Shown here in pieces: positions 38,370 to 64,000 of a stretch of 64,000 bases of DNA. Position numbers and translations under genes: made by a program. Within the stretch, counting starts at the first letter, position 1; the number at the start of each line of letters is the position of its first letter. This stretch comes from Acanthaster planci (lineage: Eukaryota > Echinodermata > Asteroidea > Valvatida > Acanthasteridae): the NCBI RefSeq assembly GCF_001949145.1, contig NW_019091369.1:4262054-4326053 (forward strand). The letters are read 5' to 3'. The notes under the pieces were generated by a model, which saw only the letters and a list, made by a program, of their open reading frames with translations, was not told the origin of the DNA and searched no databases.

Positions 38370-40163
38370 ACTAAACATCTGAATTGCCTCTGGTGTTCTA
38401 TTTGACAGAGACGATAAAACTACATGTGTTTTGCTGATGAAAAGACGAAAGACTCACTCCCTTCTCCTCCGAAAACTCATCAGGATCCCCCTCATTGATA
38501 GTGTACATGTGCATGGATACCTTTTTAGGTACATGTACATGTAAACTAGAAACGTAATTCACAACCTATGTATCAATGGCTCCCCAACTTCATGTCAAAT
38601 GTCGGATGCTATTGTGGATTAACTCAGCATAAATGCCAACGAACATTTCATCACAAATGAGACAGACAAAAAGCAGAAGTTAGTTTAACGTTCAGATGAA
38701 TTTCGGGAAAAAATGTATATACGACTTTACACCAAGTCATTCCAACGAGAGTAAATCAAGTTTATCAGATCGAATATGCACAGCCTGAGAACAACGGTTG
38801 AAGTGATAAAAGGGTAATTCTGTGAACGTGTAAACATTTATTTAAATCCGTTCCTTCTCATAAGATCATACAAATTACAATCAACGTACAAAAGTACAAA
38901 TAACTGTATGGGTATAAAACTAATCGCCATGCGTGGATGACTGGGAAAAAGCACAAGCAAAATGCCCCAAGATTTTAAATGAGACTTCTATGCAAACCAA
39001 CACGCATTACTGTGTGTGTTGTCTTCATATGCCGCTAAAACCACATTAACAAATCCGGCATTTCAATTATGAATTCCCCTGCTTTCCTCTGCAGTGGTGT
39101 ACTGGAATAGAACGTCACAACGTCTCAAAGGAATCGGCAATGACCACCTGGAGTGTTAAGTAACTATAGCAAACATTCGATGACACATTGATAGCAGAGC
39201 AGATACCAGATTGTCTGTAGCATGGAGAAGCACTTGCAACAAGACGTTTGTAAAGGTCCATACATGTGTTTGATGTAGAACTAAGACTGACAGAAGGATG
39301 TTATTCCTGATCTTGAAGAGCCGTCATCTTACTTCACTGATGCAAAACTTATACCGATGCTCGTTTATTTCCAACAGATAAGGATATCATTTATAAAGAA
39401 AAGAATAAACATTTGAAGATAATCAGGTTAAAAGTAGTGCAAAAACTTCGAAAAATGGTACTAGAAAATACTCAACAGACCTGGGTAGTGGGAAAGTATC
39501 AGTTGGCTCAACTAAAAATGGTGCATTGGTGCCAAAATATGAGAAAGACGGATCTCCTGCTGACGACATCGAACCCAGTTACATGTACATGTCTATCAAT
39601 TTATGTCATCTCAATTAATAAACATAGCACTTTACAATCCAATTGAAAATCATCTAGATTACTTTTACTCTTATTATTTCTAAGCACCTTCTCCAATGTC
39701 CTTCAAACAAAAAACAAACCGACAAATGAAAGAAAACAAAGACAATCAAGTCTGCCAGCTTAGAAGCTGGTGACTCAAAGCAACATCTTGGATAGGGACA
39801 CAGAGTTCAAAGATCAATCAAATTCAAAAATAAAAGAACAGTCAGAGAAAGAAAAACCACAGCATAAGACGTGAACAGTGTTTGATTTAGGGTGAAATTA
39901 ATCTTTAAAAAAAAACATGCATCTGGTAACATTGAAGTTTTTCCAGTGTGTACTTGGAGCAGAGCTAGAAAAAAATTGACATTTTGACTTCAAAAACAAA
40001 CACTGGTCAATTCTGAACACTTGGGCAAATTACAGCAAATTGTCCAAATATAGAGAAAAAGAAGCAAAGAAAGGTCTTTCTCTTCATCTTACAAGTCCCT
40101 CAAGTTACATAATCATTGCCTGTCTTAACCCTGTAACTCACTGACGTCAAGGTAAGGGAGGTG
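38370..40163. other. Convergent 3' interval between GT92 and PHIP/BRWD
   Basis: The two genes point toward each other across 1.8 kb with no coding frame. AATAAA on the plus strand at 39404-39409 and its complement TTTATT at 39364-39369 are candidate poly(A) signals for the two genes, only about 40 bases apart. If both are used, the 3' ends would nearly meet. ACATGTACATGTA-type motifs lie at about 38,526-38,540 and 39,580-39,591. Confidence 0.4.
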
Positions 40164-54955
<14,792 letters not shown>

Positions 54956-56414
54956 AACTGAAAATTGCAGTCTATTCACAGATATGAGTATTTCTGCTTT
55001 GTTCGTCTGCTATAAATGTCCAAAAACCACAGTTATTTCTAGTAGAATTCCAGAACCGCAGATATGAGCCATCAGAACCCGATGCGCTACAATGGACACG
55101 AGCTGTGCTTCGGCTCCTCCGCGATAAATAGTACGAAGTCATACAAGAAAAAAAACATTCTATGGAAGCAAAACTAGCGGATCTATATAGGAAAAGAATT
55201 ATTATAAATATTTACTTAACATACGATTACCTTAAGGTGGACATTTATTAGTTCTTTCCAAATAGATTGGTCAATGACCTTGGCTTGGGAAATTGTATCC
55301 TTCCGCCTCATACCATTTCCGAATTGACCTTTGACATCAACATGTTCGTTCCCTTCGTAGAAATGAAACTGTTTTATGATTAAGTACAAGGATACACGAA
55401 ACAGTCGAGGATGTAAAATATAGTTGCATCATACTTGTGCAGCTGGTGGCTGGAATGTTGAGTTGGGAACAGGTAAAATGTTTAGTGTTTTTCGCGTGTG
55501 AAATTATATTCATTTTCGATAAAAGATGTGGAATCCAGCTCAGCATAGATTACAAGCTTGATAGATAAAAAGGTTGGAGGTAACGGTTGTAGTATGCAGG
55601 TATGAGCTGTCCAACCTAGTTTCGCATGGTACGCGACGACGCAGTCATCGCGTATCGACATGTGTACTACTACTGCCATAGTACTGGGCCTAGGCCGACA
55701 TGGCCGAGGCCTACGTTCTGCTCTCCGACATGTCCGAAACAGCTCAAGGGAATTTGTTTCTTTTTTCAAAATTTCCCAGTACCAGTTTTGAATCCTTCAG
55801 GGACTGTATGCTTTAGAAAAGAGTTCCATATACGGACGCCGCTGGACTTCTTGTGCACAAACCCTTTGTGAGACTGGTCGGAAAATTCTGAGAAAACGAC
55901 TTGTTTCTTTCCTTTTATAAATTGTACTTTTCTGGACATGTTTTTGCTTTTTGACAGCAGATAGGTCACTATGGTGTGGTGTCTGTATATGGAACTCTTC
56001 CATGCTTTGTTTGAAGCAGTTTTTAAAAGTTTGATTTGATTTGTGGGTTTGACATTCCAATCCCGGAAACAATGATTGTGAAAATGAACTGGATCATATG
56101 GAAGTTGTGTTCTTAAATAAACTTATTCCTACGTGGTTTGATGATGATGGTGAGACCGTAGCAGGAAAGAGTTCCATTTGACACCTTAGGCTCTGCACAA
56201 ACCCAAGAGACGGCTGAAAATTTTCAAGTGATTTGTAAAGAAATGCTTCAATAAATTGCTAAATTTGACTCTTGGACATTTTATCACTTTTTGTTTGATA
56301 AGATCATTTCTTTTGTACATACATTTGGGTGTGCATGCAGGTACCATTTACTGTATTCATTGGTATCTGTTTTGTCATTTGGTTTTTCTCAGTGCTTACT
56401 CAAAAGCAGAAACC
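54956..56414. promoter_or_regulatory. Head-to-head interval between PHIP/BRWD and DHDDS
   Basis: The ATGs of the two genes are 1.46 kb apart and point away from each other, so the interval must contain both 5' ends unless long introns intervene upstream. I see no TATA box. A palindromic GGCCTAGGCC (55687-55696) and neighbouring GGCCGAGGCC give a small GC-rich patch. An inverted repeat (55819-55999) occupies part of the interval and is listed separately. Confidence 0.4.
55819..55999. mobile_element. Imperfect foldback with AAGAGTTCCATATAC arms
   Basis: AAGAGTTCCATATACGGAC (55819-55837) and the complement of 55981-55999 (AAGAGTTCCATATACAGAC) differ at one base. A third, partial copy of GAAAGAGTTCCAT lies at about 56,167-56,179. 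The interior is non-coding on the plus strand. An in-frame minus-strand stretch of about 90 codons (55797-56072) resembles no family I can name. It is probably a small transposon or the remnant of a larger one. Confidence 0.5.
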
Positions 56415-59378
56415 ATGACAACAACAGTTGATTCAGAATGGTTTCCAGAGGAGAAATACCGAGTTCAGAAAACATGGCTTCAGAGTTTCTGCACAAGGGT
56501 GTTGAAGACAGGGCCAGTTCCAAAACACATTGCTTTCATCATGGATGGCAACAGACGATTTGCCAAGAAGGCATCAGTTGAGAAGGCTGAAGGACATAGG
56601 AGAGGTTTTGATAAAATGGCTGAGGTAATGTAGACAGTGAAGATTAGTGTTAAGAGAATAAGTATTCGGACTTTCTTGAAACTTATGTACATGTAAACTT
56701 TAAATTGGAGGATTAACATAATTATTTTATGCATTATTAAAACCCTCAACAAGTTTGTCATTCTAATTCAAAATAATTGATTCTGCCACTGTAAGTACAA
56801 CATGGCGTCCATCCTAAAATTTAACCAAAATTAATTCTTTGACTCTCATAACCAAAATTACACATGTCATTGGAAGTTTTGATGTTTTTGTTGAAGGCCG
56901 CAAAGAAGTGAACATTAAACTCAGTGAAAAGTACAAACTACAATAAATCTACAGTAAACTTATGGTTTTAGTTGGAATGAACTAAACAAACCTTATTCAC
57001 TTGGAAGCCATCTTTGATCTTGTTCTCCAGATCTGTCATATTTAATGTAATATTATAAAGGGTTGTGCCAGTTTAATTTGCGTTCCAAGCCTCACTTTCT
57101 GTTTTTTAAATGTTGCTTAAAAAATATGTAGATGTAATATATCACATATTTTTAACTTACTCTAAATGTAAACTGGCTTTAAACTACATGTGTTTCAAAA
57201 TATTATTTCATAGCCGTTATTTTCTCTCTTTGGTTCCCAAAATGAAATTTAACATCACTACGATTCAAGATGGCTGATGTGAATAGAGCCCATTCTGTCC
57301 CTAGCCATAAATCCATTGTTTTATTGTCATTATTTAGCTACGACTTTGCAAGGGAAGCTCATCTTTTGAATGTGCATAAAAATTTGTCGTCCTTTTTGAT
57401 TTTCATCAGATGCTGCAGTGGTGTCTGGACTTGGATATTAAGGAGGTTACTGTGTATGCCTTCAGTACTGAGAATTTCAAACGATCAAGGGAGGAAGTGA
57501 ATGGGTTGATGGAACTAGCAAGACAGAAATTTGCACGGTTACTTCAAGAAAAGTTAGAGATTTTAATTTTTTGAAATGTTAGGCTGGAATGCTTTACACT
57601 TATTTATTTTTAAAAATCACTGCTAAATTATTGATTTGTGTCGGCTTTTACACCTGTCTGGTGTTAATAACGTCTAAGATTTTAGGCGTTGTTATTTACA
57701 TTGCTTGCTCTTGGATGTGTTTTCGTTCACTTCACCCAGAGAGCAACTGATGAAACATGGAGTTTGTATACGAGTCTTGGGAGAACTTCATTTACTACCT
57801 AAAGATGTGCAAGAGGCAGTGGCAGAGGCTATGTACTTCTCACGCAATAACACAAAGTAGGTTTGTTGTGCTTAAATGATTTGAGTTGTTACTGAAACCT
57901 TTGTACAGCAAACTAAATAATTCAAAACAAATGAAAATGGGAGGTTTAGATTATCTTATTTAATTCTGTTGTATTTTCCACAGTGCCATATTAAATGTGT
58001 GTTTAGCTTATACATCAAGAAATGAAATAACCAATGCAATGAAGGAAATGGCGGTTGGAGTGGAAGAAGGATTTCTGAGACCAAGGTAAGATCCTATGAA
58101 ATTGGAAAAGGCTCTTAAATCTCAAAAACCTCAAATATTTTGGAGTAATGAGCAAATTTGTGGCTAGATCAAACTGTTTGGGCTGACTGAAATATTCACA
58201 GGTTCTACATTTTGATGTTATGTGTTTTACAACTAGAACTGTTCTTTGAATGATTTTAATTTAGCTTTGTTACAGGAACTGCCTTCATTCAGTAATGCAA
58301 ACCTGAATCTCACTCAGCCTTCTTGAGTCATTATAATCACATGACCCATCAGCGTCTAATAGACTCTTGCGTACCTTAGAGTCAACTTTGACTTGATGTC
58401 AAATTTGAATCCAGAGTCTTCAATGTCATCTTTCATTCCATGTCAGTGACATTTCAGAAGAGCTTTTAGAGAGATGTCTTTACACTAGTCACTCTCCTGA
58501 CCCAGACCTACTTGTCAGGACCTCAGGAGAAGTCAGACTCAGTGATTTCCTCTTGTGGCAGGTAAGCAAAGTTGATTATGGTGAACTTCATTGTTTCTTA
58601 CAAACGTTCTTAATATATGCCATCAGTTTTTAGCTTTATAGTTATGTAACTCAACTTGGGTGGACAAAACAGGGCAGGAGTACTGTCGAGTGACGTGTGA
58701 ATCATTTGAAGATATAGCAACACTTTGGTTACTTTTTTCTCGATTTTGACACAGAGCAACTATTCTGTCCTGTCATTTGTTGATGTACTGTGGCCAGAGT
58801 TCACCATTTGGCATTTCTACTCAGCAGTTCTTCATTATCAAAGAAATCATGCCTCAGTTACAGTGAGTGAAATCATCTTTATTATTAGCATTGATTATGC
58901 ACATATAATATTGAATAAATTGTTTTATAATTATTGCAACCATGTACAGCCCCTCCCTAATCCAAATCAGTTTTTTCTGGTAGTACATGTTCTTAGTATG
59001 CAGAATGTATAATGTCTAACATCACCTGTCAAATACAGTACATGTAATTGCATAAATCTCCAGAGTAGCTACTGTCCCCTCTGATGACCTTTGACCTTTT
59101 AGGCAGCAAGAGAAGCAAATAAACAAGATCAGGCTGAGAGACAGCAAAGGTGTGATCTGACCTGTGCAGTGCGGGAGCTGGAAACAAGACGAGAGCAGAA
59201 TCAGGAAACATCAACAAACATGCAGGAAAAACTCAAACAGTACACTCAAGAAAGACAAGCCAGGATAACCAAATTCCTGGCTCATCTGGAAAGAAAGAGG
59301 GCAGAAAATATAAATTGTCTTCTTCCAGAAGCTTCTGACAGAGAAAGGCCTGTAACTAAACTTGTACCAACATGTTGA
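56415..59378 (+). CDS. DHDDS: DHDDS: cis-prenyltransferase subunit, dehydrodolichyl diphosphate synthase (356 aa)
   Basis: The enzyme condenses isopentenyl diphosphate units in cis to make the dolichol precursor on the ER membrane, normally with the NUS1/Nogo-B receptor subunit. Seven coding exons: 56415-56624, 57410-57552, 57740-57856, 57984-58085, 58447-58561, 58755-58862, 59103-59378. All introns have GT-AG ends and phases match. Seen motifs: [15 protein letters not shown] with the catalytic D44 and [13 protein letters not shown] (87-96), [10 protein letters not shown], and [14 protein letters not shown] with the diphosphate-binding R215 and R221. [11 protein letters not shown] follows. 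The last exon encodes a charged helical tail (266-356), about 20 residues longer than the human protein overall. The RxG motif of the partner subunit is absent, as expected for DHDDS. The start is the first Met of the conserved frame. Confidence 0.96.
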
Positions 59379-61005
59379 AAGCTAAGTAGGCGCAGATGTT
59401 AATTTTAGGTAAGATTGTAGGCTCATTTTTGTTGCATATTGAACCATGTGTAAGGATCCTGTCATCTCTGATTACAGCATAAAAGCCTACATTTCATTTC
59501 ACTTATTTAGTTTGCAGGATTAAAACACAAACAATTTACAAATGTAAGAGATACAAAATATACGCTCAAAAATATATATCTAGTTAAGAATCTACACCAA
59601 AAAACCCCAAAAACCACACAAAATACAGTAACAGACAAACTTACAAACAACAGCACAAGCGACAACACCATATCCACTCAAACACAAAACACTTGTAACA
59701 CCCCTGCAGGATTGCAAAAAAGCAAACTTAATTACTATCGAGTTGCTCTCCTGCTGCTGCTACAAAAAGACCGAAAAAACCAACAAAAAGGACAGCAGAC
59801 AGAAAAACAGGAAATGAACAAACACAACGTTATCAAATCACCAAGAAAAACAAAACCACAACGAACAAACAAACCAACAAACACCCCAACGAACGAACGA
59901 ACATTTCATTCCTGACGTTTCTATTCATGGTTTGTTTCTCAGGGGAAAAGTAAATGCCAGCTTCTGATCCTTTCGGGAAAAAGAAATCTCAGATGAATTT
60001 CAGATGCTGTTGGTCCGGTGCTTCAGGTTTGTTCCCCTTTGCAGTGGATAAAACGTATATGTACCCAAAGTTAAAATTGGAAGTGTTTAGTGTAATATGA
60101 AAAAATAAGACCAACTCTTCACCCTTAGAATACCTTTAATACAAGCATAAAGTGTAATTTTGTACAAAAACCAAACACACAACAGTACATGTTAGAACAT
60201 GTTAATGTTTGAAACATACTGTACATATTATGCCCTGATAACTTAATGAAATGCAGAATGTTTTGATTATTCTGTCGTTAATTTCAGCAGTGAAATTTCT
60301 TGCTCTAAAATGCTTTAAATTTGCAGCAGCTTATGGTAATGTTGATAACAGGTATCTTTGAAGTCTATTTGTTAAAAATCTGGCCTATTTGTTTATTTAA
60401 CATATTGTACAAAAGAGAGGAATTCATATAACACTAAAAAGTCATAACTTTCAGGATTAGAAAGTTCTTTTTTATTTTAGTCAGACCTACATTTTCATTT
60501 GAAAATGATCGTGTTTACATTTTAATAACATTGACAAATGTAAATAAAAGTGATTGTAGAGAAAGTTGGTATCTGAGACGTCATGCGTGTTACTGTGAAC
60601 TTGTCCTAACATAAAAATCTGAAATTTGATAATGCGCCTACGTCCTGTGTTTTGAGCTAGCGGCGTGTTGTCTTCACTTTCCAACCACGACCACTATTGA
60701 TTCAAGAATGTGCCCACTCCGTATTCTAGTAGTTCATGAATAATTCATAACTCTCTGCTGCCGCGTGAGTAATATTGATCGTCATAATTACAGGTGCCCC
60801 TGTAGCTAGGCGTTTTGTATACAGTTGCTGACCCCAGGATAATGTCTTGTTGCCTGTGGGCCTCCGCTCAATTATAACGCATTCTATAGATGGAATTTGT
60901 CGACATGTAAAGCATGGTGCATTTTAGAAGCTGTTGTGAACTCACTGCTACATGTGTTCATGGGACACCGATGTCTGAAACCTGGATATTTTGGCCTTGC
61001 GGGTA
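59379..61005. other. Intergenic region between DHDDS and the tetraspanin
   Basis: No gene is seen. From about 59,580 to 59,915 the plus strand is very A/C-rich (CAAACAAACC, AACACCCCAACGAACGAACG), the complement in flavour of the G/T block at 17.7 kb. An AATAAA at 60543-60548 and a variant ATTAAA at about 59519-59524 are candidate DHDDS poly(A) signals. The tetraspanin promoter should lie toward 60,600-61,000, where the sequence becomes less AT-rich. Confidence 0.5.
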
Positions 61006-62879
61006 ATGGAGGGAAGTAAGACGCGAGATGTTATCTGTAGACAGTATTTACTGTTCATTTTGAATTTCCTCGTTTGGGTAAGTGTGAGGACTTTCTGGAT
61101 TTTAGCAGAACCGACATTTTTGAAAGGTTTTCCCAATAACAAAATTGGACACGATACGTGAACAATCCATTGATGGAAAATTTGTCACATTAAAAAATTG
61201 GTATTTTGGCTCTAGGAAATACAATTTTGTTGAAATAGATGAATAACATTATGATCTCAGTACATTTAAAAAAAACTACACTCTTTGTTTAATGCTGTTC
61301 AGTCGCATCAAAATGTTGTTCCTTCTCCAATAGTTAACCGGAAGCACTTTGATGGCCGTCGGCATCTGGGCTAAAGTGACTAAAGGCGGTTTTGATGACC
61401 TGTCCACGTTAGACACAGACCCTACGACGTACATCATCATTAGTGGATGTATTCTCTTTTTTGTCTCGGGCTTTGGTTGCGTAGGCGCGCTGAGGCAGAA
61501 TTTGTGTCTGCTGTATGCCGTGAGTTCAAATAAGTTTGAAAATTCCACTGGTACGAAAAATAGGCAGGTTACTAAAAGTCAGAGCACATACGCATTTATG
61601 GCAAACCCTTAAGACGAAGAAAACCAGAAGGATTAAAAGACACGCAACTTCCACCGCATAGCCTCTTCCTCACTGCGTGTTTCACTTTCCTGTTTAACAT
61701 GTAAGAAAAGGCGACGCTTTTACACTTTCACTGTCTAAAAGGTCAACATATAAATTTTGAAACGATGAATTACATACCTAGTTTTTTAAAATTAAGTTTG
61801 AACAACAAACGTTTTGACGTGACACAATCTAAGAACCCCCTTTAATCCTCAGGCTGTTCGTTCACCGTAATTCCATGTTTACCTTGACAGCACTGTGCCT
61901 CACTAGCTGTTCTCATCATTCTGCAATTTGTGGGAGGCATCCTCGTATTGCTACTGCAGGAAACGGTTGTTGATTCTGCTCTCCGTTTCTTTGAGAAAGC
62001 AGTAGTTCGTTACCGTGACGACCCAGACTTACAAGATGCCGTCGATTATATTCAGGCCGAGGCAAGTTACCCATATAAATTGTAATGTATTTAAGTAAAA
62101 TAACAATCGTTATTTTACCTCAAGAAGGGCAGACAAAACTTTGAATCTCTTCCGTTTTTTTCAGTTTCGATGCTGCGGAGCAGCAAGTTACGCGGATTGG
62201 CAGATGAACGTGTATTTTAACTGCTCTTCACCCGGACGAGAGGCGTGTGGTGTCCCGTTCTCCTGTTGCATTGATATGGCCATGAACTATCAGTGCGGCT
62301 TGGACGTTAGAACCAAAACGGTAAGCCATTCAAAATCAGCTCCCGAGTGTATCTGCGACGAGCACTCAAAAAATTGCAGACAGTTTGCTTAGTTATCCAT
62401 ATATTCCCTAATTAGCGTTTTCACGTTGACCCTTATTTCTGAATCCAGAAATACGAGATCTTTTCAACGATTTACATCCACGGCTGCATCGATTCCTTTG
62501 TTCTGTGGATGATGGATAATATTCTTCTCCTTGGACTTCTGGTATTCGCGTCTTTATTTTTGCAGGTAAGGAGAGACAGAGAGAAATGGTTCAATTGTTG
62601 CCTCAAGTTTATTACCCCGGGCCAGCCAAAGTCCAGTGACATGCACATTGAAATTTTCATATTTGGAGAGGAATGTGAATATAAAAACAATGAGAAAATG
62701 ACACAAAAACGAACGATTCCGAAACCCAGAAAGATCAAATCATGAAATCCTCTAGTTTCATTTTTGTATTATTTCAGATATTTGCCTTCTTTCTGTCTCA
62801 CTGGATGATACGAGACGTGAAAACTATTCAACAGTTCTCAAAAGAAGCAGAAACAACACAACAGTTTCCTGCTCGGTAA
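61006..62879 (+). CDS. TSPAN33: TspanC8-type tetraspanin, TSPAN33-like (267 aa)
   Basis: TspanC8 proteins escort the protease ADAM10 through the secretory pathway and select its substrates. Six coding exons: 61006-61077, 61334-61519, 61891-62061, 62165-62320, 62449-62565, 62778-62879, all joined in phase 0. Exon 1 encodes MEGSKTRDVICRQYLLFILN and completes TM1 with exon 2. TM2 is about 54-74, TM3 about 87-110 and TM4 about 215-245. The large extracellular loop has exactly eight cysteines (RCCG, FNCS, EACG, FSCC, QCG, HGC), the defining mark of the C8 subgroup. YRDDPDLQDAVDYIQ and ASYADWQMNVYFNCS resemble TSPAN33, while the C-terminal helix is closer to TSPAN5/14/17. The precise orthologue is therefore uncertain. 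The intron after exon 3 appears to begin with GC. Confidence 0.93.
62062..62164 (+). other. GC-AG intron in the tetraspanin gene
   Basis: Exon 3 ends CAGGCCGAG and the intron starts GCAAGT, then ends TTTTCAG before TTTCGATGCTGC. No GT nearby keeps the frame: the closest, four bases in, shifts it by one. AG|GCAAGT fits the known consensus of GC-AG introns, a small minority of introns in animals. Confidence 0.75.
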
Positions 62880-64000
62880 AAAACTGACTGCTAACCCACT
62901 GTATCCCTGAACATCCGTCATCCAAGAGACTTTGACTGCCTTCAGATTCACCCCTTTTGGCAAAACCCAAGGATATTTTTGCAACAACTTTTTGTCAATT
63001 TCTGGTTAAGATAAAAAAGAGTTGAAAACAGTACTTTCAATGATTAAATCCGAGCTAAAACCTACAACTTTATCAGTGGCTTTTCCAATGGCTAGCGCAA
63101 CATCAGATCCTTAATACTGACTGCCATTGTTTTCAGGCGTGAAATCCTAATGTCCTCGATGGATAGACATGTACAGGTGCACTAACATCTAAAACTGACC
63201 TACATTGTTATCTAGTACAAAAAAAACCCCGAAACTTCATTACAAATTTGTATTAAGACGGTATCATAAAATTATGTATATGTTGCTCATTAATGCCCCC
63301 CGTGAGTGTCATTACATTTTATTTTCAACAGTTTTGTAGCACAATCCACCGAGCCATGCCATTTCACTCATCAAATAAAAAAACATTTGGAACAATCTGT
63401 CCAGTAATGCATACTACAATGTTGGAAAGTTTTCTTCAAAGGTTCATTTTCAAAACACATAATATTCCGGACTCTACTCACGCCGTGTCCGAAACGAGCT
63501 TCCAGACCTACGGCTAGGTCTATTGTCTGCGCGTCTCCATGCATTTCCAATGGATTGAATACCAAGACCTAGCTCTAGACAAGAGATTCAGATGCAGCCT
63601 CAGACACAATCTTGTGCCATATAAAACAAACAATACATCCCCAAGTTTGTGTAGTGTCCTGAAGTGTAACATGTCAAGTTTTCTTATTTGTTTGATCAAC
63701 GGCACCCTAAAAAGTGCTGGTACATGTAACAAGTTGATTTGTCACCTGTCCTCTGTCAACTTATTACATGGCCATATGAAGTACAATCGGACAGTGATCA
63801 CTACCCTTGATCCACGTCCGCATACCAGTGTCACACAGCTTGGGTACCAGTCGCTTTGAAATCACAAAATAGTCCAGGCGCCTGTATCAAATAAACAACA
63901 AATGATAGATTCCCTTATGATTAGCCATCATCTAATCATAAAGCAAGGAGTCAGAAATTGCACACTAACTTTTTCTGCATACATGCTGAAAATTTTTGCT
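62880..64000. other. Region downstream of the tetraspanin
   Basis: No gene is seen. AATAAA at 63374-63379 is a candidate poly(A) signal for the tetraspanin, implying a 3' untranslated region of about 500 bases. Copy B of the dispersed repeat lies at 63523-63599. A 106-codon frame at 63539-63859 overlaps that repeat and is not recognised. Confidence 0.5.
63523..63599 (-). repeat. Dispersed repeat, copy B
   Basis: The complement of this segment aligns gaplessly with 46311-46387, about 78% identical by hand count. The conserved blocks are at 63568-63582 (TTGTCTAGAGCTAGG on the minus strand) and 63543-63553. The copies are in opposite orientation, 17 kb apart. Confidence 0.8.

Overview
The window is eukaryotic genomic DNA from a marine-invertebrate-type animal, AT-rich by eye. 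It contains spliced genes with GT-AG introns, tRNA-derived SINEs, small foldback (MITE-like) elements, and many copies of a self-complementary ACATGTACATGTA-type motif. The slowly evolving proteins and rich exon structure would suit a cnidarian, hemichordate, amphioxus or mollusc. I cannot fix the phylum from the sequence alone. One unresolved base (N) lies at 13974.

Layout. Bases 1 to about 22,190 hold no gene I can support. They contain repeats: a 4 x 20 bp tandem (3184-3263), a 4 x 41 bp tandem (5875-6038), a TTAA-flanked foldback (6556-6740), a cluster of three tRNA-derived SINE-like units (about 13,165-13,596), an old diverged satellite of about 155 bp period (about 14,138-15,300) and a G/T-rich block (17,728-17,991). 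From 22,872 to 35,164 (minus) is a two-coding-exon neuropeptide GPCR of the bombesin/GRP receptor type, split by an 11.1 kb intron that contains two foldback elements. At 37,059-38,369 (plus) is a single-exon GT92 glycosyltransferase.

From 40,164 to 54,955 (minus) lies a complete PHIP/BRWD gene, reconstructed here as 34 coding exons and 1,853 codons plus stop. It encodes WD40 repeats, a Tudor-like middle and two bromodomains, with an acidic serine-rich tail. DHDDS (plus, 7 coding exons, 56,415-59,378, 356 aa) lies head-to-head with it. A TspanC8 tetraspanin (plus, 6 coding exons, 61,006-62,879, 267 aa) follows, with one apparent GC-AG intron.

The genes do not form a pathway. Chromatin reading (PHIP/BRWD), dolichol synthesis (DHDDS), Golgi-type glycosylation (GT92), peptide signalling (GPCR) and ADAM10-type membrane trafficking (TspanC8) are separate functions that happen to be neighbours. 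I found no prokaryotic features, CRISPR arrays, recognisable viral genes, transposases or reverse transcriptases. The least explained sequences are the repeat structures: the diverged satellite, the foldback elements, and a 77 bp dispersed repeat shared by a PHIP/BRWD intron and the right end of the window.
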